A stretch of DNA of 64,000 nt from Streptomyces sp. CB09001 (GTDB lineage Bacteria > Actinomycetota > Actinomycetes > Streptomycetales > Streptomycetaceae), in NCBI RefSeq assembly GCF_003369795.1, contig NZ_CP026730.1, positions 7,431,001 through 7,495,000 on the forward strand, written 5' to 3'. Numbering within the stretch: position 1 is the stretch's first letter; every line of letters starts with the position of its first letter. Both the position numbers and the translations under genes were made by a program. Shown one piece after another: positions 41,722 to 50,731 of this stretch. The notes under the pieces are model-generated. The model had not been told where the DNA came from. It saw nothing but the letters and a program-made list of their open reading frames with translations, and ran no database searches.

Positions 41722-42633
41722 TCAGGCCTCCGGTGCCTTGGGAGCGGGGATGCCGAACGTCTCGGGGGCGGCGCCGACGCCGTCGTGCCAGCGCTCGCCG
41801 ATCGCGTCGGCGCTCCAGCCGCCGTCGGCGAAGGCGACCGCCGCCTCCTTGGGGTGGGCCCACAGGGCCAGCCGGTCGCCGCCGATGCCGATGGCCTGCC
41901 CGGTGACGTCCTTGGCGGTGTCCGAGGCGAGGAAGGTGATCAGACCGGCCACGTCCTCGACGGTGCCCAGTCCCTCGTCCTTGCGCAGCCAGTCCGGCAG
42001 GGGCGCGCCGGTGCGCTCGGCCTCCTCGATGACCGGGGCGAAGGCCGGGATGGTCTTGGTCATCTCGGTGGCGGCGACGGGGACGACCGCGTTGACGGTG
42101 ATGCCCGCCCGGGCCAGCTCGAGTGCCCAGGTCCGGGCCATCGCCACGATGCCGGCCTTGGCGGCGGCGTAGTTGGTCTGGCCGAAGTTGCCGCGCTGGC
42201 CGGCGGGGGAGGAGATCAGGATCAGCCGTCCGCCCTCACCCTGCTCGCGCATCCGCACCGCCGCGGCCCGGGCGCAGGTGAAGGTGCCGCGCAGGTGGAC
42301 CTTGACCACGGAGTCGAAGTCGTCGTCCGTCATCTTCCACAGCACCCGGTCGCGGAGGATGCCGGCGTTGGTGACGAGGACGTCCAGCCGGCCGAACTCG
42401 CGCACCGCCGCCTCGGTGAGCTGTTCGGCGGCCTCGCCGTCGCCCACGGCGGCCACGACGCCGGTGGCCCTGCCGCCGGCCGCGGTGATGGCGCCGACCG
42501 CCTCGTCGACCACCTCGGCGTCGACGTCGTTGACCACGACGGCGGCGCCCGCGGCGGCCAGGGCCCGGGCGTAGGCGAGTCCCAGTCCGCGTCCGCTCCC
42601 GGTGACGACGGCGACCTTGCCCTGCAGATCCAT
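41722..42633 (-). CDS. SDR family dehydrogenase (3-hydroxyacyl-CoA type)
   Basis: 303 residues, first gene of the operon. NAD motif VAVVTGSGRGLGLAYARAL, NAG loop, catalytic SSPAGQRGNFGQTNYAAAKAG (Ser, Tyr, Lys). The long C-terminal extension with ADGGWSADAIG is typical of MFE/17-beta-HSD4-like enzymes. Would oxidise a 3-hydroxyacyl-CoA. Confidence 0.88.
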   Translation of the reverse strand: MDLQGKVAVVTGSGRGLGLAYARALAAAGAAVVVNDVDAEVVDEAVGAITAAGGRATGVVAAVGDGEAAEQLTEAAVREFGRLDVLVTNAGILRDRVLWKMTDDDFDSVVKVHLRGTFTCARAAAVRMREQGEGGRLILISSPAGQRGNFGQTNYAAAKAGIVAMARTWALELARAGITVNAVVPVAATEMTKTIPAFAPVIEEAERTGAPLPDWLRKDEGLGTVEDVAGLITFLASDTAKDVTGQAIGIGGDRLALWAHPKEAAVAFADGGWSADAIGERWHDGVGAAPETFGIPAPKAPEA

Positions 42634-42708
42634 GACAGTGCCTCTTCCTGATGGCGGTGGGATTCCTGTGGAGCGGTGCGGCAGACCGGCCCGGCACCCA
42701 CGATTGAT

Positions 42709-42761
42709 CGACAGGAATCCTGTCGGTTGGCTTCAGTGTTCTCTTTTAACAGGAATCCTGT
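42709..42761. promoter_or_regulatory. Twin ACAGGAATCCTGT palindromes (MarR operators)
   Basis: ACAGGAATCCTGT at 42711-42723 (flanked to a 17-bp palindrome, 42709-42725) and again at 42749-42761, 38 bp apart. A half copy (GATTCCTGT) lies at 42661-42669. Located between the divergent SDR operon and the MarR gene. Confidence 0.85.
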
Positions 42762-42818
42762 CAATGGCTTAGGGTGGTCCACCGTGAGACACGGATCGGC
42801 AGTCGGTGGAGGCACAGG

Positions 42819-43289
42819 ATGACGCGCACGCGAACGCCGGACCGGCCCGCGGAGGAGGCCGGATCCGAGACCGGAGCGGGGCCGTCGCTGCTCTACCTGC
42901 TCAAGCGGACCGAGCTCGTGGTCCGCGCGCGCCTGGAGGACGTGCTCAAGCCCGCCGGTGTCACCGCGCTGCAGTACACGGCGCTGACCGTGCTGGAACG
43001 CCACGACGGCATCTCCGCCGCGCAGTTGGCCCGCGACTCGTTCGTGACGGCGCAGTCCATGGCGGACATGGTGCGCGCGCTGGAGAACCGGGGTCTGGTG
43101 CGACGCGAGCCGAACCCGTCGAACCGGCGGGAGAAGGTGATCCTGCTCGCGGACGCCGGACGACGGCTGCTCGCGGACTACGCCGAACCGGCCCGGCTCC
43201 TGGAGCGGCGCATGGTGGCGGAGCTCGGCCCCGCCGACGTCCAGCGCTTCCGTGACGCCCTGAAGAGCGCGCACCGCGCGCTGTCCTGA
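42819..43289 (+). CDS. MarR family regulator of the CoA-ligase operon
   Basis: 156 residues: LLKRTELVVRARLEDVLKPA, then helix-turn-helix SAAQLARDSFVTAQSMADMV and wing PNPSNRREKVILL. Divergent from the SDR operon with two perfect palindromes between, so it almost surely represses both. MarR proteins in this setting usually respond to an aromatic acid or its CoA thioester. Confidence 0.87.
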   Translation: MTRTRTPDRPAEEAGSETGAGPSLLYLLKRTELVVRARLEDVLKPAGVTALQYTALTVLERHDGISAAQLARDSFVTAQSMADMVRALENRGLVRREPNPSNRREKVILLADAGRRLLADYAEPARLLERRMVAELGPADVQRFRDALKSAHRALS

Positions 43290-43350
43290 CCGAGCCGGGT
43301 GACTCGCGGCGCGGGTGACGTGTGGCCGGGCCCGGGTCCGGCTGCCCGGT

Positions 43351-44355
43351 TCAGGACTTCGAGTGCGTCACCTCGTCCAGCCGCCGGGCCGCCGCCGCCT
43401 GCTCGAACGGGGTGTCCCCGTGCGCCCTGCGGTCGCCCAGTGAGGCGTACAGGTCGGCTATGGCCGCGGAGTCGTGATGGGAGACCAGTTCTGCCAGAGC
43501 GGGTGAGACCGTGCCGAGGATCTGCCGGAACCGCAGCTCGGCCAGGGGGCCCAGGCGGTCGTAGATCTCCAGGAAGACCTGCTGGGCACGCGGCCGGTCC
43601 CAGTCGGACGGCAGCAGCTCGGCCGGCAGGTCCGGGTCGGTCTCGGGGAACCGCCGCCAGGCCACCCGGAGTTCGGTGCGGGTGCGCAGTGCCTCGGCCG
43701 GACTGATCAGGCCCGCCGCGAGGCTTTGCAGCACCGGCTCGTAGCGTTCGGTGAAGGCGCGGTACTCCTTGCTCAGCGACGTCAGGTCGAACGCCGAGAC
43801 CGGGTCGCCCCGGCGAGTGCCGGGCACCGCCGCGCAGCGCAGTACGGTCGCCGTCTCGATGCCGAGTTCCCGCAGCAGTGCCTGCGCGTCGGCGCCGAGG
43901 TCGTGGGGTGACACCCATACGCCGTCGTACAGCGCGGCGAACCGCAGCAGCCGCAGCCGGGAGCGGAGCGCGGTGCGAAGACCGCGGGCCTGCTCGGGGA
44001 CGGAAAACGCGACGACCGTCCACTGTCCGTCCCACTCGGGCGCGGTCGTGCCGAAGGTCAGCATCCGGTGCGTGCGTTCGACGATCACCTCGGAGGTGCG
44101 CGCCGGGATCCCGTACGCCGTGGTGCGTCCGCTGCGGGAGGTGTCCAGGAGCCCGCGGGTCGCCAGCCGGCGCATCGCGGCTCTGGCGCCGTCGGACGTC
44201 ACGTCGAAGTCGGCGAGCAGTCTCACCAGGGCTGTGGCGGGGATGTGTTCGTCGCGCCAGTACCAGAAGTCGCCCAGCAGGGACGTCAGCAGGAGCTGGG
44301 GCTCCGCCCCGTTCTGAGCCCGGGGCAGCTCGGCCTTCGGCAGGTCCTTCCCCAT
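43351..44355 (-). CDS. PaaX family transcriptional regulator
   Basis: 334 residues. N-terminal winged helix (LLTSLLGDFWYWRDEHIPAT, then DFDVTSDGARAAMRRLATRG), the central PaaX domain (GQWTVVAFSVPEQARGLRTA, YDGVWVSPHD) and the C-terminal DIYDRLGPLAELRFRQILG-type region. PaaX proteins repress phenylacetate catabolism and bind aryl-CoA esters. Divergent from the ABC/CapA/CoA-transferase/dehydratase operon, which it likely controls. This suggests an acyl- or aryl-CoA effector. Confidence 0.85.
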   Translation of the reverse strand: MGKDLPKAELPRAQNGAEPQLLLTSLLGDFWYWRDEHIPATALVRLLADFDVTSDGARAAMRRLATRGLLDTSRSGRTTAYGIPARTSEVIVERTHRMLTFGTTAPEWDGQWTVVAFSVPEQARGLRTALRSRLRLLRFAALYDGVWVSPHDLGADAQALLRELGIETATVLRCAAVPGTRRGDPVSAFDLTSLSKEYRAFTERYEPVLQSLAAGLISPAEALRTRTELRVAWRRFPETDPDLPAELLPSDWDRPRAQQVFLEIYDRLGPLAELRFRQILGTVSPALAELVSHHDSAAIADLYASLGDRRAHGDTPFEQAAAARRLDEVTHSKS

Positions 44356-44398
44356 GGCACCTCGGTTCCCTCAGGGGTCTTCGCGTCGCGTCGAAGTA

Positions 44399-44434
44399 TC
44401 GCACGACTCTTGTCATAGGCGACACCTCGTGCGA
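44399..44434. promoter_or_regulatory. Nested inverted repeat between PaaX and ABC operon
   Basis: Outer arms TCGCACGA (44399-44406) and TCGTGCGA (44427-44434) are perfect reverse complements. An inner pair TGTC (44411-44414) and GACA (44421-44424) sits between. Likely PaaX operator, in the 137-bp divergent gap. Confidence 0.65.
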
Positions 44435-44492
44435 CGCTCGGCATCGATACCGACAATGACGCGGATCTCCTCCCATGCAAGGGAACACCTTC

Positions 44493-45416
44493 ATGCGTAA
44501 CTTTCGAGGCCACCGTCGGTGGCGAACATGTTGCACCCTCACGACCGCGCTCGTCTCCGCCGTGGCACTCGCCGGCTGCGCCGCGGACGAGGAGGACGGC
44601 GTCTCCAAGCCCTCCATTCCCGAGGTGACCGCGCTCCACGACGCACTGCCGCAGTCGGTCAGGGACTCGGGTGTCCTGCGGTTCGCGGGTGACTCGCACC
44701 CGCCCTTCCGCTCGGTGGGCGCCGACGGCTCCGTGACGGGCATCGACCAGGACCTGCAGGAAGCACTCGGGCAGGTACTCGGAGTACGCACCGAGATCAA
44801 GATCGTGAACAACCTCCCCGCCGCGCTCCAGGGCATGCTCAGCGGACGCTACAACGGCTTCAACGGGCCCGTGCAGGCCACCGTCGAACGCGAGCGCCAG
44901 TTCGACACCATCACCTGGATGACCAGCCGCACCTCCTACGTCGTGCCCAGGACCGGCAAGACCCGGATCTCCTCCGCCGCCGACCTGTGCGGAAAGCAGG
45001 TCGCCGTGGTGAAGTCGAGCGTCGTCGAGAGTCAGCTGGCCAAGCTGTCCGCGTACTGCACCGACCAGGGCAAGCAGGCCACCAGGTCGATCGGACTCGA
45101 CGACACCAACGCCACCCTCCTCGCCGCCCAGTCCGGCCGCGCCGACGCCGCCGGGATGACCCAGGCCGCCGCCATCGACGTCACCGGGTCCCAGTCGGAG
45201 AAGTACGACTACGTCACCCAGACCGAGGAGCAGGGCGCCACCACCGACAACCTCGCCCTCCTCGTGCCCAAGGAGAGCAAGCTCGGCCCGGTGATCCAGA
45301 AGGCCTTCCAGAAGCTCGTCGACGACGGTGAGTACCGACGCGTCATGGAGCACTGGGGACTGAAGGACGTGATGGTCGACAAACCCGTCCTCAACATCGC
45401 CAGCAAAGAGAGCTGA
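44493..45416 (+). CDS. ABC transporter solute-binding lipoprotein (amino-acid type)
   Basis: 307 residues. Lipobox AVALAGC; SBP_bac_3 fold: [39 protein letters not shown] and [20 protein letters not shown]. Catches a polar amino acid or an analogue outside the membrane. ATG 44493 chosen because GGGA lies 8 nt before it; ATG 44475 has none. First gene of the operon. Confidence 0.87.
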   Translation: MRNFRGHRRWRTCCTLTTALVSAVALAGCAADEEDGVSKPSIPEVTALHDALPQSVRDSGVLRFAGDSHPPFRSVGADGSVTGIDQDLQEALGQVLGVRTEIKIVNNLPAALQGMLSGRYNGFNGPVQATVERERQFDTITWMTSRTSYVVPRTGKTRISSAADLCGKQVAVVKSSVVESQLAKLSAYCTDQGKQATRSIGLDDTNATLLAAQSGRADAAGMTQAAAIDVTGSQSEKYDYVTQTEEQGATTDNLALLVPKESKLGPVIQKAFQKLVDDGEYRRVMEHWGLKDVMVDKPVLNIASKES

Positions 45417-45419
45417 ACC

Positions 45420-46349
45420 GTGGCCGGACCCATCCCACTGACGGAGAGCAGGATCCCCACCGACCCGAAGACCGACGACGTCGCCCTGTCCAGGCGGCGC
45501 GTGCGGCCCTGGCGGGTGGTGGCCGGCGCGGTACTCGCGCTCGTCGCCGTGCTCCTCGTCCACTTCCTGGTGACCAATCCGCGCCTGGAGTGGGGCGTCG
45601 TCGCGGAGTACCTCTTCGAACCCTCGGTGCTCTCCGGGCTCGGCACCACGGTGTGGCTCGCCGTCGCGGCCACCGTCGTCGGCGCCGTCGTCGGCGCGGT
45701 GCTCGCCGCGGCGCAGATGTCCCAGTTTCCGCCGGTCCGTTGGGCGGCCACGCTCTACATCGGCGTGTTCCGCGGCATCCCGCCCCTGGTGCAGCTCATC
45801 TTCTGGTTCAACCTCGCCTACCTCCTGCCGCGCATCTCCCTCGGCATCCCCTTCGGCCCGGAGTTCGCCTCCTGGGACGCCAACGAGGTGATCACGCCGG
45901 TCACGGCCGCCGTCATCGGCCTGTCGCTGGTCGAGTCCGCGTACATGGCGGAGATCATCCGCGGTGGACTGCTGGGCGTGGAGCAGGGACAGCGCGACGC
46001 GGCCCGGGCGATGGGCTTCACCCCTGTCCAGACCTTCTTCCGGGTGGTGATCCCGCAGGCGATGCGCGTGATCATCCCGCCGGCCGGCAGCCAGTTCATC
46101 AGCGTGCTCAAGGGGACGGCGCTGGTCTCGGTGATCGCCATGTCCGACCTGCTGCACTCGGTCCAGGTCGTCTACAACCGCACCTACGAGATCGTCCCCA
46201 TGCTCATCGTGGCCTGTCTCTGGTACCTCGCCGTGGTCACCCTGTTCACCGTCGGACAGCGCTGGCTGGAACGGCACTTCTCCAGGGGCCACACCGCCGG
46301 CGGCCCGACCCGCCGCCCGAAGAAGACCACAGACGGAGCGTCCGCATGA
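45420..46349 (+). CDS. Amino-acid ABC transporter permease (HisMQ type)
   Basis: 309 residues. Long N-terminal cytoplasmic tail, then membrane segments and the EAA-like loop [40 protein letters not shown] and [20 protein letters not shown] are typical HisM/Q signatures. The GTG start lies 3 bp after the SBP stop. A single permease gene implies a homodimer. Confidence 0.88.
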   Translation: MAGPIPLTESRIPTDPKTDDVALSRRRVRPWRVVAGAVLALVAVLLVHFLVTNPRLEWGVVAEYLFEPSVLSGLGTTVWLAVAATVVGAVVGAVLAAAQMSQFPPVRWAATLYIGVFRGIPPLVQLIFWFNLAYLLPRISLGIPFGPEFASWDANEVITPVTAAVIGLSLVESAYMAEIIRGGLLGVEQGQRDAARAMGFTPVQTFFRVVIPQAMRVIIPPAGSQFISVLKGTALVSVIAMSDLLHSVQVVYNRTYEIVPMLIVACLWYLAVVTLFTVGQRWLERHFSRGHTAGGPTRRPKKTTDGASA

Positions 46350-47146
46350 CCACTGGACCCGCCCTGCGCGTGCGGGGCATACGCAAGAACTTCGGCGACC
46401 ACGCCGCCCTCGACGGAGTCGACCTCGACGTCGCCGACGGAGAGGTCGTCACGATCATCGGGCCCTCCGGCTCCGGCAAGTCCACCCTCATCCGGTGCGT
46501 GCACCAGCTGGAGACCATCGACTCCGGCGCGATCTACCTGGACGGCGAACTGCTCGGCCACGAACACCACCGCGGCGCCCTGCGCCCCCTCAACGCCCGC
46601 CGGGTCGCCGCCCAGCGCGGCCGGATGAGCATGGTCTTCCAGCAGTTCCACCTCATCCCGCACTTCACCGTGCTCCGCAACATCACCGAGGCCCCGGTCC
46701 GCGTCCACGGCAGGTCCCGCGAGGAGGCCGAGGCCGAGGGACGCGATCTGCTCGCACGCGTCGGGCTCGCCGACCGCGCCGCCCACTACCCGCGTCAGCT
46801 CTCCGGAGGCCAGCAGCAGCGGGTGGCGATCGCGCGGGCCGTCGCGGCCCGGCCGCGCGTGATGCTCTTCGACGAACCCACCAGCGCCCTCGATCCCGAA
46901 CTCGTCGACGAAGTACTCGCCGTCATGCGGAAGCTGGCCACCGAGGGCATGACGATGGTCGTGGTGACCCACGAGATCGCCTTCGCCCGCGAGGTCGCCG
47001 ACCGCTGCGTCTTCATGGAGGCGGGCCGCATCGTCGAGAGCGGAACGCCCGACGAGATGCTCACCAACCCCCGTACCGCGCGCCTGCGTTCGTTCCTCGC
47101 CCGGCACCGCGACAGCAACGACTCACCTCAGGAGCCCGTCTCGTGA
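46346..47146 (+). CDS. Amino-acid ABC transporter ATPase
   Basis: 266 residues. Walker [11 protein letters not shown], signature [17 protein letters not shown], Walker [20 protein letters not shown], His loop [10 protein letters not shown]. GlnQ/HisP class. ATG overlaps the permease stop (ATGA) and its own stop overlaps the CapA GTG. Confidence 0.9.
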   Translation: MTTGPALRVRGIRKNFGDHAALDGVDLDVADGEVVTIIGPSGSGKSTLIRCVHQLETIDSGAIYLDGELLGHEHHRGALRPLNARRVAAQRGRMSMVFQQFHLIPHFTVLRNITEAPVRVHGRSREEAEAEGRDLLARVGLADRAAHYPRQLSGGQQQRVAIARAVAARPRVMLFDEPTSALDPELVDEVLAVMRKLATEGMTMVVVTHEIAFAREVADRCVFMEAGRIVESGTPDEMLTNPRTARLRSFLARHRDSNDSPQEPVS

Positions 47147-48285
47147 TCACCGTCGCCTCGGTCGGGGACCTCATCCTCGACGAGCCCGATCCCGCCTCGT
47201 TCCTGGCCCCCTCGGCACCCCTGCTGAGCGCCGCGGACGTCACCGTCGGGCACGTCGAGGTCCCGCACTCGACCACCACCGTCCAGCAGAGCACCGACGT
47301 CCCCGCGCCCCCGGCCGACCCCGCCGCCCTCACGGCGCTCGCCCAGGCCGGCTTCGACATCGTCACGCTCGCCGGGAACCACATCTACGACGCGGGCGAC
47401 ACCGGGGTCGCCGACACCGTCGCGCACGCCCGTCGGGCCGGCCTGGCCACCGTCGGCGCCGGAGCCAACCTCGACGAGGCGAGCACCCCCGCCCTGGTCG
47501 AGCGCGGCGGGCTGCGGATCGGTGTCCTCTCCTACAACTGCGTGGGCCCGCGCGAGTCCTGGGCCACTTCGCGCAAGGCGGGGTGCGCCTACGTCCACGT
47601 CCTCACCCACTACGAACTCGACCACGCCAGCCCCGGCGGCCCGCCGAAGACCTACACCTTCGCCGACCCGGACAGCCTGACCCGCCTCCAGACCGACGTG
47701 GCGGCCCTGCGCGAGCGTGCCGACGTCGTCCTCGTCGGTCTCCACAAGGGCGTCGGCCACACCCCCGCCGCCGTCGCCATGTACGAGTCACCGGTGGCCC
47801 GCGCCGCCATCGACGCCGGCGCCGACGCCGTCTTCGGCCACCACGCCCACATCATGCGCGGCATCGAGACCTACCGGGGCCGCCCGATCTTCCACGGCCT
47901 CGGCAACTTCGTCACGGTCACCCGTGCGCTGACACCGGACGCGAGCAGCCGCTCCAGCGCGGAACTGACCGCATGGGCCCGCCGCCGCAAGGAGCTGTAC
48001 GGCTTCGCGCCGGATCCCGACATGCCCGCCTACCCCTTCCACCCGGAGAGCCGCAACACCGCGATCGCCGTGTGCCGTTTCGACGGCGAGGGACTCGTCG
48101 AGGCGGGCTTCGAACCCTGCCGGATCGACGACCGGGGGCGCCCGGTGCCCTGCGGCGACACCGACGAGGGCCGACGGGTCACCGACTACATCGAGCACAT
48201 CACCCGCGCCGCGGGCCTGAACGGCCGGTTCGTCCGCGAGGACGGCCGCGTCACGATCGAGCTGAACACCGAGAGGGCATCATGA
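47143..48285 (+). CDS. CapA-family metallophosphoesterase-like protein
   Basis: 380 residues of the PGA-capsule CapA fold: [15 protein letters not shown] with GD motif, [18 protein letters not shown] (GNH), [14 protein letters not shown] and [14 protein letters not shown] (GHHxH). CapA proteins are calcineurin-like. No signal peptide or capsule gene is present, so the role may be hydrolysis of a small molecule. Coupled on both sides by 4-bp overlaps. Confidence 0.85.
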   Translation: MITVASVGDLILDEPDPASFLAPSAPLLSAADVTVGHVEVPHSTTTVQQSTDVPAPPADPAALTALAQAGFDIVTLAGNHIYDAGDTGVADTVAHARRAGLATVGAGANLDEASTPALVERGGLRIGVLSYNCVGPRESWATSRKAGCAYVHVLTHYELDHASPGGPPKTYTFADPDSLTRLQTDVAALRERADVVLVGLHKGVGHTPAAVAMYESPVARAAIDAGADAVFGHHAHIMRGIETYRGRPIFHGLGNFVTVTRALTPDASSRSSAELTAWARRRKELYGFAPDPDMPAYPFHPESRNTAIAVCRFDGEGLVEAGFEPCRIDDRGRPVPCGDTDEGRRVTDYIEHITRAAGLNGRFVREDGRVTIELNTERAS

Positions 48286-49520
48286 GCGACCAGCCACTGG
48301 CCGGACGGACCGTCATCGACCTGACCACCGCGCTGGCCGGCCCCTACGCCACCCTGCTCCTGGCCGGGCTCGGAGCCACCGTCATCAAGGTCGAGAACCC
48401 GGCCACCGGCGGTGACTCCTCGCGCAACAACGCCCCCTACGTCGGCGGCGACGGCCTCTCCGTGTCCCGGCGGAGCCCCGACGACATGTCGGTCTCGATG
48501 CTCGCCCGCGGCCGCAACAAGCTCAGCGTCACCCTCAACCTCAAGGACGCGCGCTCCCGGCGGGTGTTCGAGGACCTCGTACGCGACGCCGACATCCTCG
48601 TGGAGAACTACAGTCCCGGCGTCACCGGCCGCCTCGGCATCGACTACGCCGCCGTCCACGAGCTCAACCCGCGGCTCGTCTACACGTCCATCACCGGCTT
48701 CGGCAGCCAGGGCGGCCCCGGCTCCGGCAAGGCGATGGACTCCATCATCCAGGCGCTGTCCGGCGTCATGCTCACCGCGGGCGAACCGGAGGAGGGACCG
48801 GTGCGCTTCGGACTGCCCGTCGGCGACATGCTCGCCCCGCTGTTCGCGGTCATCGGCACCCTGTCGGCGCTCATGCAGGCCGACCAGAGCGGCGAGGGAC
48901 AGCACGTCGACGTCTCCATGCTCGGGGCACTCACCTCTCTGGTGGCGTGCGAGCCCTTCGACGCCTTCGCGGCGGTCGGCATGCCGCAGCGCACCGGCGC
49001 GATGGTCCCGCGCCTCGCCCCCTTCGGCATCCTGCCCACCGCCGACGGCCACATAGCCCTGTCCGCGCCCACCGACGCCTTCGCCCACGGTGCCCTGCGC
49101 GCCGTCGGCCGGCCCGACCTGATCGACGACGCCCGCTTCCACAGCCGCGACCAGCGGGTCCGCCACGCCGACGAGATCCACGCCCTGATCCGGGAGTGGA
49201 GCAGCGCCCGCCCCACGGCCGAGGCGCTCGACGCGTTCACCGAGCACGGCGTGCCGGCCGCCGAGGTGCGCGACCCCAGGGACGCCGTACGGGACCCGCT
49301 CGTGCGGCAGCGCGAGGAGGTCGTCCCCGTCACCCACCCGACGCACGGCCCCGTCGAAGGCCTGGCCACCACCGGCGTCCCCATCAGGTTCTCCGCCGCC
49401 CGCGCCGGCTTCGACCGGCCCGCGCCGGCGCTCGGCGAGCACAACGACACGGTGTACCGCGAGCGGCTCGGCTACAGCCCCGAGGAACTCGCCGAGCTGG
49501 CCGCCGAGTCGGTGATCTGA
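48282..49520 (+). CDS. CaiB/BaiF (class III) CoA-transferase
   Basis: 412 residues. LAGRTVIDLTTALAGPYATL, the catalytic-Asp region SGKAMDSIIQALSGVMLTAG, GLPVGDMLAPLFAVIGTLSA and the C-terminal HPTHGPVEGLATTGVPIRFS. Transfers CoA between carboxylic acids. Its pairing with the two following genes matches FldA-FldBC of clostridial aromatic amino acid fermentation. Confidence 0.9.
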   Translation: MSDQPLAGRTVIDLTTALAGPYATLLLAGLGATVIKVENPATGGDSSRNNAPYVGGDGLSVSRRSPDDMSVSMLARGRNKLSVTLNLKDARSRRVFEDLVRDADILVENYSPGVTGRLGIDYAAVHELNPRLVYTSITGFGSQGGPGSGKAMDSIIQALSGVMLTAGEPEEGPVRFGLPVGDMLAPLFAVIGTLSALMQADQSGEGQHVDVSMLGALTSLVACEPFDAFAAVGMPQRTGAMVPRLAPFGILPTADGHIALSAPTDAFAHGALRAVGRPDLIDDARFHSRDQRVRHADEIHALIREWSSARPTAEALDAFTEHGVPAAEVRDPRDAVRDPLVRQREEVVPVTHPTHGPVEGLATTGVPIRFSAARAGFDRPAPALGEHNDTVYRERLGYSPEELAELAAESVI

Positions 49521-49579
49521 TCCCGCCGCACCCGGGTCGCCGCTCCACCGCACACCCGCACCACCTGGAGGAACTCCCC

Positions 49580-50731
49580 ATGTCCGCTGCCCTCGCGCGG
49601 CTCACCTCCCACGGCACCGACCGCCGCGCGGCCGCCGACGAGTTCAGAGCACGCCACCACGGCGGGGTGATCGGCTACGTCGGCGCCGACGTCCCCGTCG
49701 AGTACATCACCGCCGCCGGACTGCTGCCCCTGCGCCTGTCCGGGAGCCCCGGCACCCCGAGCACGGCCGGCGACCGCTACCTCGGCACCGGCCTGGACCC
49801 GGCGGCCCGCTCCGTCCTCACCCGCCTGCTCGCAGGCGACTTCGGCCCGCTGGACGGCATCGTCGTCTCCCACGACTGCGAGGCGTCCCTGCGGTTGTTC
49901 TACGCACTGCGCGAGCTGCGCCGGGTGGACCCCGCCCTGGCCCTGCCGCCGGTGCACCTGGTCGACGTACTGCACCTGCCGCACCGCACGACCACGCGCT
50001 ACGTGCGCGCCAAGCTCGCCCAGTTGCGCGCCACCGTCGAGACCTGGGCCGGCCGGCCGATCGACGACCGTGCACTCGCCGACGCCATCACCGCCCACGA
50101 CCGGCTCCGGGAGCTGCTCACCCGGGTCGCCGCCCTGCGCCGGTCGCGGCCGCCCCGCCTCACCGGTACTCAGACGCTCACCGTCGTGGCCGCGACCACC
50201 GCACTGCCCGTCGGGCGTGCCACCGCACTCCTCGAAGAACTGCTCACCGAGGCGGACCACCTGCCCGAGCACGAAGGACTCAGAGTGTTCCTCACCGGAA
50301 GCCCGCACGACACGGGACACGTCTACACCGCCCTGGAGGACGGCGGCCTGTTCGTCGTCGGCGAGGACCACGACTGGGGGGACCTGCTCTTCCTGCGCCG
50401 GACCGCCGCCCCCACCGAGGCCGCGCTCGCCGAGCGCTACCAGTACAACGGGCCCGCGGCCCCCCGCGCCTCGATCCGCGCCCGCGCCGGACACACCCGG
50501 CGTGCCGCGCGGGAGTGCGGTGCGCAGGCACTCGTCTGCTACGCCCGGGTGCGCGACGACGCCCCGGGCTGGGACTACCCGGCCCAGCGGGAGGCGACCG
50601 GACTGCCGGCCGTGCTGCTGAACCGGCAGCCGTACGGCGCGCTCGGCGCCGAGGCGGCCGAGGAGCTGGCGGGGCTGAGGAGGACGATGCGACCGACCGG
50701 GTCGCGTGCCCGGGCGGAGGTCGCCCGATGA
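49580..50731 (+). CDS. 2-hydroxyacyl-CoA dehydratase-like subunit, most Fe-S Cys missing
   Basis: 383 residues of the HgdA/HgdB/FldBC fold: VGADVPVEYITAAGLLPLRL, then LDPAARSVLTRLLAGDFGPL and DGIVVSHDCEASLRLFYALR. In family members a Cys precedes the P-x-ARS motif; here Asp73 stands there. Cys100 (HDC) is kept. The third expected Cys near the C-terminus is replaced (VRDDAPGWDYPA). So the [4Fe-4S] site of oxygen-sensitive dehydratases looks incomplete. ATG follows GGAGGAA; the stop overlaps the partner's ATG. Confidence 0.82.
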   Translation: MSAALARLTSHGTDRRAAADEFRARHHGGVIGYVGADVPVEYITAAGLLPLRLSGSPGTPSTAGDRYLGTGLDPAARSVLTRLLAGDFGPLDGIVVSHDCEASLRLFYALRELRRVDPALALPPVHLVDVLHLPHRTTTRYVRAKLAQLRATVETWAGRPIDDRALADAITAHDRLRELLTRVAALRRSRPPRLTGTQTLTVVAATTALPVGRATALLEELLTEADHLPEHEGLRVFLTGSPHDTGHVYTALEDGGLFVVGEDHDWGDLLFLRRTAAPTEAALAERYQYNGPAAPRASIRARAGHTRRAARECGAQALVCYARVRDDAPGWDYPAQREATGLPAVLLNRQPYGALGAEAAEELAGLRRTMRPTGSRARAEVAR

